From Candidatus Anaeroferrophillacea bacterium (GTDB lineage Bacteria; Desulfobacterota; Anaeroferrophillalia; Anaeroferrophillales; Anaeroferrophillaceae), in NCBI GenBank assembly GCA_016933675.1, contig JAFGAM010000105.1:1-52974 (forward strand): a stretch of 52,974 nt of DNA, given 5' to 3'. Below the pieces are notes generated by a model. It worked only from the letters and a program-made list of their open reading frames with translations. It was not told the origin of the DNA and ran no database searches. Positions 8,601-15,900 of the stretch are shown here, piece by piece. Both the position numbers and the translations under genes were made by a program. Each line of letters starts with the position of its first letter. The stretch's first letter is position 1.

Positions 8601-9044
8601 TTCGCGGTGGCGGGGTTTTCCGGTTCCGGGCGGCTGGCGGCGGAGTTTTTCGTCGTCAAGGGTTTCGACGAAAAACTTTCGCACGAGGTGAAGGGCCGCG
8701 TCGGCGCCCTCCGGCCGGAAAAAAACACCCGCATGGGGCCCGCGGTGCGTCACGCCGCCGGGTGCCTCGCAACGCGGCCGGCACGGGTCAAGTTGCTCAT
8801 TATTCTCAGCGACGGCCTGCCCAATGACCAGGACTACAGCGCCGGCTACGCCATCGCCGACTCCCGCATGGCCATCCGTGAATGTCGTGCGCACCACATC
8901 CACGTCCACGCCATCACCATCAATACCACCGCCTCACCCGATCTCGACCGGCTCTATGGCGACGTCCACCACACCGTCATCGGTGACGTCCGCGACCTGC
9001 CCGACCGGCTGCCGCGAATCTACCGCACCCTCACCCGCCAGTGA
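5619..9044 (+). CDS. Very large VWA-domain protein (CbbO/NorD-like), partner of the MoxR ATPase
   Basis: About 1141 residues, well above the 600-800 usual for NorD/CbbO. The C-terminal VWA domain has the MIDAS sequence DVSGST near residue 957 and a second block ILSDGLPNDQDY near 1065. In the family the MIDAS binds a divalent metal and the target enzyme, and the MoxR ring supplies ATPase force. The N-terminal 400 residues are helical repeats rich in Ala/Arg/Leu. Two low-complexity linkers (about 425-530 and 610-690) explain much of the extra length. AAGG lies 5 bases before the ATG at 5619; a TTG at 5616 or an ATG at 5688 are alternatives. The target is unknown. Confidence 0.85.
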   Translation: MAATPVMCQGPDEGLCCDATNIVMSKPRQPDDDQSAAALHPAAAAVFQSSSPATDSFDLLTVLEPLFLLDAEFSAQLYHDLAGRKPPPAAAELELLVNHAAGWLAEQPELGRAVAAGLARLAGRVAPPVQESYARAVESGRRITPHLGRFVADKFVAVAAAGDPGLLAGARDLLAAVGPWGPYPLGQVMNAFLAVLTGAPHEHAAIFLDAMFSALDQGMDERGLVRYAPLVSRGLLFAADDRRAFQAPPLRRVAARDYRLVQAYLTGIEQGAVHLSPAHLDIFVDRALAQPDSDRAARFLALESRRGIASCRELQTVVPFTAVAAALQRYLQARGAADIGVRTIDHLPPVRRHADDGACTDGGVIYLPRELDRAATVAENRRFYRLLAGLELGYIEAGSFDFDLERLCDLAAGVMGARHPLFAMSRDNDDDCRTAGGKMGTGYGNGVDEDFDGRSNGAASKSCSVGAAVAGTSALRQPAATPPPTAGVDGTVPNACVTRDALVPTASSVSAVPSPSVPLPGWPPEARSDDFYRFLTRFPLPGVAAELLALVEEVRMLAALHRRYPGFAARARRALADAWRREAATHAADSGRGFWFRLYGRLVLEVDPGMVPDGDGTGAEAAASCIPKGGYPVPDLTTAGWVASKPAPVGSSTMMNVSAMDCRESETQANDVSAAAIPATGSPPLPVDLSVTSILCRELMVHAVMPSLVERSAAVTAAAYAAVLPLLPSAAVDVAGGVVYPAGRRLRFDLAAAARHRELERAHEVQESLAAGGIDSYRADLAEIIRQMAAGLDAAGFKMELLAGGKLRVPAGVDLRAVLDGVDLESFFARDDSGTAARELDLQVPTFWYDEWSEGVHDYLRRHVKLLEHQRVGHDLDFYPAVLAERRGLIRRIRRNFELLRPEGMQILRHWPDGDAFDYDALLEYALDRRRGRTPSDRLYRKRLKVERDVAVYLLVDVSGSTKKPVAASAKTVLAVEKEAIVLFCEALERVGDSFAVAGFSGSGRLAAEFFVVKGFDEKLSHEVKGRVGALRPEKNTRMGPAVRHAAGCLATRPARVKLLIILSDGLPNDQDYSAGYAIADSRMAIRECRAHHIHVHAITINTTASPDLDRLYGDVHHTVIGDVRDLPDRLPRIYRTLTRQ

Positions 9045-9190
9045 GGAGGATGCCGCAACAGCTCCATCTTCGTCTTTGTACCGCAAACGGAAGAAATCTC
9101 CGCCAAGGCAATGTTTGTGGTTGAACAACATTTTTTGGGCCATTCCCTGCAATTCGTCGATGCTCTCGTTGGTTCCACCGCTCTTGCTCA
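8934..9190 (-). CDS. Doubtful small gene opposite the end of the VWA gene
   Basis: On the minus strand an ATG at 9190 follows a GGGGGAGACC ribosome binding site and opens 85 codons. The first 45 or so (MSKSGGTNESIDELQGMAQK, then FNHKHCLGGDFFRLRYKDEDGAV) have a natural composition and lie outside the VWA gene. The last third overlaps the VWA 3' end antisense and looks like shadow sequence. It may be a small gene that lost its own end, or chance. I recognise no family. Confidence 0.2.
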
Positions 9191-9270
9191 TGGTCTCCCC
9201 CTGTTCACCGGCAACGACAAACATTACAACATGATGAAGGATGTCATAATCAAGCGGTTCCGCCCATAAG

Positions 9271-10830
9271 TTATTGAAAATGTGAAGAAACAGAGTGCGA
9301 AGCTGTTTCCGGGTTGACCGTGGATTGTCGTGGAAGCGGCTGTGCCCCCCCGTGATCCCTCCCGGTGGCCGGCATTGTTTCCGGTACCGTTTCAAGCTCC
9401 GGTGCCGGCGGCGTGTATACCGCCAGCCCGTCGACGGGTTCCAGGCTGACACCGTTCCACGCCAACAGATGCCAGGGGCGGCGGTTGTGGAAGATGCCGG
9501 CGGCGGTCGTGCCGTTGTCGGCGGGTGTGTCGGCGGCGGTAAACCGTACCTCGCCGATGACCGTCGGCAGGGCCATGTACTCCAGTTGCCGGATGATCTC
9601 TGCCCGGTCCCGGCGGCTGCCGGCGGCAACCGCCGCGCCGATGAGGTGGGCGGCAGCGTGGGCCTCGGCGGCGAAGACGCCGGGCAGTTCGTTGTAACGC
9701 AGGGTGTAGGCGGCGGCGAAGGCGTCGCTGCCCGGCAGGGAAAGAAAGGGTGACCAGCGGCAGCACACCTGGACGTTGCCGGCGGCGGGACCCAGTTGCC
9801 GGAGCCAGTCGGGGTCGGCGAATGCCGCGCCGAAAACGGTAACCGGCAGGTTGGGAAACCTTTCGCCGATGACCCGCACCAGCGGCGCCACCGCGGTCGG
9901 AGCGCCGCAGGCGAAGACGATCTCCACCGGGTTTTCCTCCAGGTGGCGGGCCAGATCGTCGAGGTGCCGGCGGTTGGCGGAAAAGTGCTGCCAGACGGCG
10001 AGGTCCACATTCAGTCCGGCGCCGGCGGCGCGCAGCCGCCGGGCCTCCTCGGTGGCGCAGATATCACCGGTGAAAAGAATCGCCAGGCGGACGATATCTC
10101 CGTTACCGGTCGCCAGTTGTTCCAGGGCCGCGAAACGGGCGGCCGCAGGCGGGGCCAACTGGAAGATGCCGGAAGAATCATACCCTCCGGCGCGCCGGCG
10201 GCTGATCCGTGCCGAGCTGACGATGAACGGTAAACCCTCTTCATCCGCGACCTTTGCGGCGGCGGTGGCTTCCGGCCGGGTGATGCCGCCGGTAAGCAGC
10301 AGCAGCTCGGGAAATTTTTCGATGGCACCGGCCACCGCCCGGCGGGCGCCGTCCGGAGTGCCGGCGGAATCGAGGTAGTGGAATTGCAGGCGGGCGCCTT
10401 CCGGCCGGCCGGCAGCGTTGATCTCCTCGACACCGAGAGCGAATCCCCGTCGTGCCCGTTCGGCAACCTCCGCCTGTGGCCCGGTCAGGGGCAGCACGAC
10501 GCCGACATGAATGACGCCGTCGTCGTCGGCATCCGCTTCCGCCCGCGTGACACTGTTGTTGAACCGTCCCGTGCCGAATCCGTTTGCCGCCGGGGCGGGG
10601 CTGTATATCGGGCCGGCGGCACCGGGTGCCAATGTTGTTGTCTCTGCCGCCGTATCCGTATCCGCTGCCGGGATATCCGCCGCGTTTGTGGGGATGTCCG
10701 CCACCGCCGCCGGGATAATGCCGATGGCAAACGCGCCGGCACACAGTGCCAGCAGCAGGGTGCATACGAACACCCGATGCCGGCGTGATTGCCGGAGGTT
10801 GCGGTGGCGCGAATGGGTGCGGTAAATCAT
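9271..10830 (-). CDS. Periplasmic substrate-binding protein, branched-chain amino-acid type (LivK-like)
   Basis: About 519 residues from the ATG at 10830 (AAAGG upstream; a TTG at 10848 is less likely). A signal peptide or membrane anchor (VFVCTLLLALCAGAFAIGII) is followed by an Ala/Thr/Pro linker to about residue 105. The type I periplasmic-binding fold starts with HVGVVLPLTGPQAEVAERARRGFALGVEEINAAG, the hallmark of LivK/Leu-Ile-Val-binding proteins. Later blocks (GGITRPEATAAAKVADEEGLPFI and VIGEVRF) fit the two lobes. No permease or ATPase gene is adjacent, so this may be an orphan receptor rather than a transporter subunit. The C-terminal 60 residues are low complexity. Confidence 0.85.
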   Translation of the reverse strand: MIYRTHSRHRNLRQSRRHRVFVCTLLLALCAGAFAIGIIPAAVADIPTNAADIPAADTDTAAETTTLAPGAAGPIYSPAPAANGFGTGRFNNSVTRAEADADDDGVIHVGVVLPLTGPQAEVAERARRGFALGVEEINAAGRPEGARLQFHYLDSAGTPDGARRAVAGAIEKFPELLLLTGGITRPEATAAAKVADEEGLPFIVSSARISRRRAGGYDSSGIFQLAPPAAARFAALEQLATGNGDIVRLAILFTGDICATEEARRLRAAGAGLNVDLAVWQHFSANRRHLDDLARHLEENPVEIVFACGAPTAVAPLVRVIGERFPNLPVTVFGAAFADPDWLRQLGPAAGNVQVCCRWSPFLSLPGSDAFAAAYTLRYNELPGVFAAEAHAAAHLIGAAVAAGSRRDRAEIIRQLEYMALPTVIGEVRFTAADTPADNGTTAAGIFHNRRPWHLLAWNGVSLEPVDGLAVYTPPAPELETVPETMPATGRDHGGAQPLPRQSTVNPETASHSVSSHFQ

Positions 10831-10857
10831 GGTGACCGTGCCTTTCAAAAAAACTGT

Positions 10858-10888
10858 GTCAGCCGTTCTCCATCGTGATGGAGCTGAC
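10858..10888. promoter_or_regulatory. Interrupted inverted repeat upstream of the binding-protein gene
   Basis: CTCCATC (10868-10874) and GATGGAG (10877-10883) form a perfect 7-bp stem. GTCAG (10858-10862) and CTGAC (10884-10888) extend it across a 5-base bulge. It lies 28 bases before the minus-strand gene start at 10830 and about 100 bases from surE. It could be an operator or an mRNA hairpin. No factor can be named. Confidence 0.35.
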
Positions 10889-10951
10889 TCGATGGGGCGA
10901 ATCTAACAGAATCCTCCCGGCAAGTAAAGTTTCAGCCGGGTACTCCGGCCG

Positions 10952-10980
10952 TTGACTAACCCCGGGAAAGAACGTATAAC
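10952..10980 (+). promoter_or_regulatory. Sigma-70-type promoter of surE, apparently leaderless
   Basis: TTGACT (10952-10957), a 17-base spacer and TATAAC (10975-10980). Transcription would start about 7 bases later, at or next to the surE ATG at 10987. No ribosome binding site fits between, so the transcript would be leaderless. Confidence 0.6.
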
Positions 10981-10986
10981 CGGGGC

Positions 10987-11751
10987 ATGAAGAATCGCCA
11001 ACCCAGAATCCTGGTGGCCAACGACGACGGTATCCAGGCCTTCGGCCTGCACGTGCTGGCGGAACATCTAGCCGAGATCGGCGAGGTGACGGTGGTCGCC
11101 CCCGACCGCGAGCAGAGCGCTTCCAGTCATTCGCTGACCCTGCGCAACCCCCTGCGTATCGACGAGATTGCCCCGCGGCGTTTTGCCGTTGACGGCACGC
11201 CCACCGACTGCGTCAACCTCGGCGTCAACGTGGTGCTGCGCGATACCCCGCCGGATCTCGTAATCTCCGGCATCAATCCCGGCGGCAATCTCGGCGACGA
11301 TGTCACCTACTCGGGTACCGTCGCCGCGGCCTTCGAGGGTACCTTGCTGGGGATCCCGTCGCTGGCCGTTTCCCTGGTGATCGACCGTGAACATCATTTC
11401 GAGACCGCCGGCCGTGTCGCCCGGCAGGTGGCCGAACGCATTCTCGCACACGGCATGCCGCCCGACACCCTGTTCAATGTCAACGTTCCCGACCTGCCGT
11501 CCGGGGAACTGGCCGGCTTCCGTGTCACCGTCCAGGGCAAGCGCGGCTATTCCGACGCCGTGGTCGAGAACACCGACCCCCGCGGCCGCAAATACTACTG
11601 GATTGGCGGCGATATCGTCGACGGCGAGCCCCGGCCCGATTCCGACATGCAGGCGGTGCGCGAGGGCTTCGTCTCCCTGACGCCGCTGCACCTCGACCTG
11701 ACCAACTACCGGGTGATGGACGAGGTCAAAGGCTGGCCGTGGACACCGTGA
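10987..11751 (+). CDS. surE: 5'/3'-nucleotidase SurE (survival protein E)
   Basis: 254 residues. The N-terminal ILVANDDGIQAFG gives the metal-binding pair Asp13-Asp14. PDREQSASSHSLTL supplies the conserved Ser, and LVISGINPGGNLGDDVTYSGTVAAA carries the conserved Asn and the family signature. SurE is a metal-dependent phosphatase acting on nucleoside monophosphates. Length is typical. The gene is followed by a dispersed repeat and a hairpin, then miaB on the same strand. Confidence 0.97.
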   Translation: MKNRQPRILVANDDGIQAFGLHVLAEHLAEIGEVTVVAPDREQSASSHSLTLRNPLRIDEIAPRRFAVDGTPTDCVNLGVNVVLRDTPPDLVISGINPGGNLGDDVTYSGTVAAAFEGTLLGIPSLAVSLVIDREHHFETAGRVARQVAERILAHGMPPDTLFNVNVPDLPSGELAGFRVTVQGKRGYSDAVVENTDPRGRKYYWIGGDIVDGEPRPDSDMQAVREGFVSLTPLHLDLTNYRVMDEVKGWPWTP

Positions 11752-11753
11752 AG

Positions 11754-11797
11754 GATGGCTTCGTAACCGCACCATCTTCGTTGTCTTGCGTCAACCC
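11754..11797. repeat. Dispersed element, partial copy (C)
   Basis: Begins GATGGCTTCGTAACCG and continues CACCATCTTCGTT. This closely matches the left end of the element at 42236 (GATGGCTTCGTAACCGCC...CCATCTTCTTCGTT). Only the left half is present. It starts 3 bases after the surE stop. Confidence 0.6.
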
Positions 11798-11799
11798 GT

Positions 11800-11823
11800 A
11801 AGGGCGATTCGTGAATCGCCCTT
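11800..11823. repeat. Perfect 11-bp inverted repeat between surE and miaB
   Basis: Arms AAGGGCGATTC (11800-11810) and GAATCGCCCTT (11813-11823) are separated by 2 bases. It lacks a T-tract, so it is not a standard terminator, though it could protect or end the surE transcript. An in-frame GTG (11811) inside it is an unlikely start for miaB. Similar GGGCGATTC palindromes are common intergenic elements in bacteria. Confidence 0.65.
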
Positions 11824-11843
11824 CCACGGATGTATATGCTGTC

Positions 11844-13241
11844 ATGATGGCTGATACCACCGCACGATATGCCCCTGCAGGACGTCGGCCGCGGCTCTAC
11901 ATCGAGACCTACGGTTGTCAGATGAACGTCCACGATTCCGAGACGGTGCGGCATCTTTTCGCGCTCGAAGGCTACGACGAGACCGCCGACCCCCGGACCG
12001 CCGATCTCATCGTCATCAACACCTGCAGCGTCCGCGCCAAACCCGAGGAAAAGGTGTTCAGCGCCCTGGGCCGCCGGCTGCCGCTCAAGCGCCGCAACCC
12101 CGCGCTGGTGGTGGCGGTGGGCGGCTGCGTCGCCCAGCAGTGGGGCGCACGGCTCCAGGAGCGCTGGCCGCGGCTCGATATCGTTTTCGGCACCCACGCC
12201 ATCGCCGAGCTGCCGGAGATGGTGCGGCGGGTACGGGAGACCGGCCGGCCGCAGTGCGCCAATTCCTTCCGGGAGCGCATCCCGTCGCTTGATATCGTCC
12301 CCCGGCCCGCCGCCGGGGCGGTGTCGGCTTTTGTCAGCATCATGCAGGGCTGCGATAACTTCTGCGCCTACTGCATCGTTCCCTACGTCCGCGGCCGGGA
12401 GTACAGCCGCCCCAGCACGGAGATCATTGCCGAGTGCCGCGAGCTGCTTGTCGCCGGGGTTAGGGAACTGGTGCTGCTGGGTCAGAACGTCAATTCCTAC
12501 GGGATGAAAACCTCCGGCGAGATCGATTTTCCCCGGCTGCTGGCGGCCATCGACCGCCTGCCCGGGCTCCGGCGCCTGCGTTTCGTCACCTCCCATCCGC
12601 AGGATATGTCGCCCGACCTCATCGCCGCCTTCGGCACGCTTGAACACCTCTGCCCGCAGATCCACCTGCCCCTGCAGGCGGGTTCCGACCGGGTACTCGA
12701 ACGCATGGGCCGCGGCTACACCGCCGCCGGCTACCTGGACATCGTCGAACGTCTGCGGCGGGCGCGCCCGGATATCGCCTTCTCAGCCGACATGATTGTC
12801 GGCTTCCCCGGCGAGACCGAGGAGGATTTTCGAGCAACCCTCGACATGATTCGGCGGGTGCGCTACGATACGGTATATTCGTTCAGGTATTCGCCGCGGC
12901 CCGGGACCCGGGCGGCGGCATTCGCCGGCCAGGTGCCTGACGATGAGTGCCGCGAACGGCTCGCCCGCTTCCAGGCACTGCAGGACGAGATTACCCGCGC
13001 GAACCTCGAACAGCTTGTTGGTACCACCAGACAGGTTTTGGTGCTGGGCCGCGACCGGCGCGGTGAGCACTGGAGCGGCCGTGACGATGCCAACCGTATT
13101 GTCAACTTCAGTGCTGCAAAACCGCACCCGCACCCGCACCCGCACCCGCACCCGGGCGATATCGTCCCGGTGCAAATCACCCGTGCACTGCGGCACTCGT
13201 TGCAGGGATCACGGGTACATACCGGAACCGAAGCTTATTGA
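11844..13241 (+). CDS. miaB: tRNA-2-methylthio-N6-isopentenyladenosine synthase MiaB
   Basis: About 465 residues. The N-terminal methylthiotransferase domain begins LYIETYGCQMNVHDSE and holds the three cysteines of the auxiliary [4Fe-4S] cluster (also in NTCSVR and GGCVAQ). The radical-SAM motif is CDNFCAYCIVPYVRGRE. The sequence LVLLGQNVNSYG is diagnostic of MiaB. The enzyme adds a methylthio group to i6A37 in tRNA. The C-terminal TRAM domain is interrupted by a (His-Pro)5 run. I chose the ATG at 11844; 11847 is equivalent. An upstream GTG at 11811 lies in a hairpin. Confidence 0.95.
   Translation: MMADTTARYAPAGRRPRLYIETYGCQMNVHDSETVRHLFALEGYDETADPRTADLIVINTCSVRAKPEEKVFSALGRRLPLKRRNPALVVAVGGCVAQQWGARLQERWPRLDIVFGTHAIAELPEMVRRVRETGRPQCANSFRERIPSLDIVPRPAAGAVSAFVSIMQGCDNFCAYCIVPYVRGREYSRPSTEIIAECRELLVAGVRELVLLGQNVNSYGMKTSGEIDFPRLLAAIDRLPGLRRLRFVTSHPQDMSPDLIAAFGTLEHLCPQIHLPLQAGSDRVLERMGRGYTAAGYLDIVERLRRARPDIAFSADMIVGFPGETEEDFRATLDMIRRVRYDTVYSFRYSPRPGTRAAAFAGQVPDDECRERLARFQALQDEITRANLEQLVGTTRQVLVLGRDRRGEHWSGRDDANRIVNFSAAKPHPHPHPHPHPGDIVPVQITRALRHSLQGSRVHTGTEAY
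13122..13154 (+). repeat. Hexanucleotide microsatellite inside miaB
   Basis: The unit CACCCG is repeated five times after an initial CCG, encoding Pro-(His-Pro)5 in the MiaB TRAM domain. Because the unit is six bases, changes in copy number keep the frame. Confidence 0.9.
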
Positions 13242-13431
13242 CGCATGGCGGCACTTTTCCGGTGTGGTTGCAGCCGGTGGGGTGGAGTGACGTATCGATG
13301 GGCCTCCCGGTTCATCCGCGCCGTGCCCCCCCCCCGGAGTTGTAATCACGGATCCATCCGGTGGGCGAGGGTATTGTTCAGCGGTTGCGGTTTCGGCAAC
13401 GGAAGGAACGGAAAAATGGTGACGGCAACCG

Positions 13432-13860
13432 ATGTCAGGACGGCAGGCTGAGAAGATGGCGGGGGCGGGCGACGAAACGGCAACGGTGCGGCCGTTCGGG
13501 CTTTATTACCTGCTGCCGGTGGTGGTCTATTGCCTCGGTATCTTTTTCCTTTCCAGCCGTTCCGATCTCGGCAGCATGGTGCCGCCGGCGTGGATGCCCA
13601 ACGACAAGATGGCTCACCTGGCGTTGTATGCCGGCCTCGGGTTACTGACCTATCGCTGTTTTCAGCGCCGCTTTCCGGGCTGGAACCCGACCGTGGTGCT
13701 GTTGGCGGCAACGGTCTTCTGCGTCGTCTACGGCATCAGCGATGAACTGCATCAGTCCCAGGTGCCCGGTCGTGAGCCCTCGTGGCTCGATCTCCTCGCC
13801 GACGGTGCCGGTGGTTACGCCGGAGCGCGGCTGTGGATGCTTGCCCGGCGGCATTTCTGA
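13432..13860 (+). CDS. VanZ-like membrane protein
   Basis: 142 residues. Hydrophobic segments lie near residues 25-42, 62-78, 90-108 and 125-138. The VanZ-like motifs are present: DKMAHLALYAGLG in the middle, and YGISDELHQSQVPGREPSWLDLLADGAGGYAGA near the end. VanZ-like proteins are small inner-membrane proteins of largely unknown function, some linked to glycopeptide resistance. The start could also be the ATG at 13456. The GC-rich 190-base gap before it shows no clear promoter. Confidence 0.85.
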   Translation: MSGRQAEKMAGAGDETATVRPFGLYYLLPVVVYCLGIFFLSSRSDLGSMVPPAWMPNDKMAHLALYAGLGLLTYRCFQRRFPGWNPTVVLLAATVFCVVYGISDELHQSQVPGREPSWLDLLADGAGGYAGARLWMLARRHF

Positions 13861-13906
13861 GTGCTACGTAACAACCCCGTCTTCTTCACTTACATGAGGG
13901 ATCGCC

Positions 13907-14557
13907 ATGATCGATCTGCACACCCACACCATCTTCAGCGACGGTGCCCTGCTGCCGGCGGAGTTGGCCCGGCGGGCCGAGGACAAGGGCTACGGGGCGC
14001 TGGCGTTCACCGATCACGTAGACGGCTCCAATCTCGATTTTGTGCTGCCGCGGCTGGTCCGGGTGTGCGAGGAACTGCGGCCGGAAATGGCCATAACGCT
14101 GTTGCCGGGGGTGGAGATCACCCACGTGCCGCCGGCACTTATTGCGTCGCTGGCAACGCGGGCCCGGGATCTCGGGGCGCGGATTATCGTGGTGCACGGG
14201 GAGACCATCGTCGAACCGGTATGCCCGGGAACCAACCGGGCGGCGCTGGCGGCCGATATCGATATCCTTGCCCACCCGGGGCTCATCGACGGCGCCGCGG
14301 CGGCCCTGGCCGCCGAACGGGGAATCTTTCTGGAAATCACCACCCGGCGGGGTCACAGCCTGACCAACGGGCACGTGGCGCGGATCGCCCGGGAAACCGG
14401 GGCGCGGCTGCTGGTCAACAACGACGCCCACGCCCCCGGCGATCTGGTAAGCCTTGCCTTTGCCGAACAGGTCGCCCGCGGCGCCGGTCTCGACGGCGCC
14501 GAATGGGAACTGATCCGCGATCACGCCCGTCGGCTGGTGGCAAGCCGGCGGGACTGA
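13907..14557 (+). CDS. PHP-domain phosphoesterase (histidinol-phosphatase type)
   Basis: 216 residues. The N-terminal MIDLHTHTIFSDG has the metal-binding H-x-H of PHP domains. FTDHVDGSN, GVEITHV, IIVVHGE, ILAHPG and NNDAHAP supply the remaining His, Glu and Asp ligands in the usual order. The family hydrolyses phosphoesters, including histidinol phosphate and phospho-nucleosides. No histidine genes are nearby, so the substrate is unknown. A GAGGGATC ribosome binding site precedes the ATG. It lies 46 bases after the VanZ-like gene. Confidence 0.88.
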   Translation: MIDLHTHTIFSDGALLPAELARRAEDKGYGALAFTDHVDGSNLDFVLPRLVRVCEELRPEMAITLLPGVEITHVPPALIASLATRARDLGARIIVVHGETIVEPVCPGTNRAALAADIDILAHPGLIDGAAAALAAERGIFLEITTRRGHSLTNGHVARIARETGARLLVNNDAHAPGDLVSLAFAEQVARGAGLDGAEWELIRDHARRLVASRRD

Positions 14558-14656
14558 CGGTTCGCCACCAATCGCCGCTTTCCATGCCGCGGCGGGTATC
14601 CCCCATATCCGCTACACCACGGTGGTCGGGGTCGGGATGTGCCGCCGCCGGTCGGC

Positions 14657-15820
14657 TCAGCCTCGCCCTTCCTTCCGTTGCCGTTTCACTTCGTACAGCC
14701 GCTGATCAGCCGTTTGCAACAACTGTTCGGCGGTCTCCGCCGCGGTTTCCGGCCAGGATGCCAGCCCCCGGGAATGTTTGATCGGCAGGGTTTCGTTTTG
14801 CCAGGGAACCCCCTGGTTGTGGACCTGGAGGTCGATCTTGTCCGCCGCCGCCCGTGCCTGTTCGTTGTTTGTGTGGGGCATGATGACGACGAACTCGTCG
14901 CCGCCGTAACGGAAGACCGTGTCGCTGCCGCGGGTACAGGTTCTGAGGATGGCGGCGAAATGCTCCAGCAGGCGGTCACCGGCGGCATGACCGTAGCGGT
15001 CGTTGACCTGTTTGAAATCGTCGAGGTCGATCATCAGGATGGTGAGCGGCTGGGCATAGCGCCGGGCGCGTTCGAACTCGGTGCCCAGGATGCGGTTCAG
15101 CGAGCGCCGGTTGAGGACGCCGGTGAGCTGGTCGGTGTGGGAGAGATGTTGCAGTTCATCACGGGCGATCAGGTTTTCGACGGCCAGCGCCAGCCGGCGG
15201 GTGAGGCGCTCAATGAAGTCGGTGGCGTGATCCGCTCTGAACTTGTCCCCATCAGGGCTGGCAAGAACCAGGGCGCCGATGGTGCGCCGGCCCGCGGTCA
15301 GCGGGATCGCGGCCGATGAGCCGACGGTGACGGCGGGCCCCCGGTTGAACGGGGTGTACTCCCTGATTTCCGGAATCATCCCGGCGCCGCTGACCGTCCG
15401 GCCGCTGGCGAACAGCACCTGGTAGACCCCCGGAGAAATGGCGGCCAGGGGCAGGTCGGTGACGGGGGTGCCGTCGTCGGTGTTCCGGTTGCGGTTTCGG
15501 CCGAGGGTTTCCGTTGCCTGCTGGTAGAACGGTGGCAGCAGGAACAGCGTCATCAGCGGGATGGCAAAATATTCCGCCAGTTCCGTCGCCAGGGTGCGAA
15601 CCAGGTCGGCGAGGTTTTCCGCGGCGAAAATATTCTCTTCGAGGCGGTCGAACCGGGCCTGCAGCGCCTCGTTTTCCTGCCCGATGGTTATCAGATGCCC
15701 CAGCTTTTCCCGCAGTTCACGATTTTCGGCGGTAATCTTGCCGAACAGGGCCTCCTTGGCGTCGATGACGGTGGGGTGACGGGAGGTGATACGGTTGACC
15801 GGTGGCATGGTGTCGTTCAT
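14657..15820 (-). CDS. Diguanylate cyclase with a DUF484/GAF-like sensor domain
   Basis: 387 residues from the ATG at 15820. An N-terminal coiled-coil helix (AENRELREKLGHLITIGQEN, about 30-60) leads into a GAF-like domain (about 65-215) of the DUF484 type. The GGDEF domain (about 225-387) has an intact FRYGGDEF active site. An R-G-S-D inhibitory I-site lies exactly five residues before it, so the enzyme should make c-di-GMP and be product-inhibited. No transmembrane segment is seen, so it is cytoplasmic. The signal sensed is unknown. A second c-di-GMP protein lies at 42732. Confidence 0.92.
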   Translation of the reverse strand: MNDTMPPVNRITSRHPTVIDAKEALFGKITAENRELREKLGHLITIGQENEALQARFDRLEENIFAAENLADLVRTLATELAEYFAIPLMTLFLLPPFYQQATETLGRNRNRNTDDGTPVTDLPLAAISPGVYQVLFASGRTVSGAGMIPEIREYTPFNRGPAVTVGSSAAIPLTAGRRTIGALVLASPDGDKFRADHATDFIERLTRRLALAVENLIARDELQHLSHTDQLTGVLNRRSLNRILGTEFERARRYAQPLTILMIDLDDFKQVNDRYGHAAGDRLLEHFAAILRTCTRGSDTVFRYGGDEFVVIMPHTNNEQARAAADKIDLQVHNQGVPWQNETLPIKHSRGLASWPETAAETAEQLLQTADQRLYEVKRQRKEGRG

Positions 15821-15900
15821 CGTTCCGTGGGATCTGCGCGGTTGAGGAAAGGTAAAGCCGTTATAAAGCCGTGGTGAAGCACTTGCAGTCCCGGCCCGGG

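Noticed and set aside
13100-13160. CRISPR-like short repeats
   Set aside because: The units are six bases, contiguous and in frame inside miaB, with no spacers.
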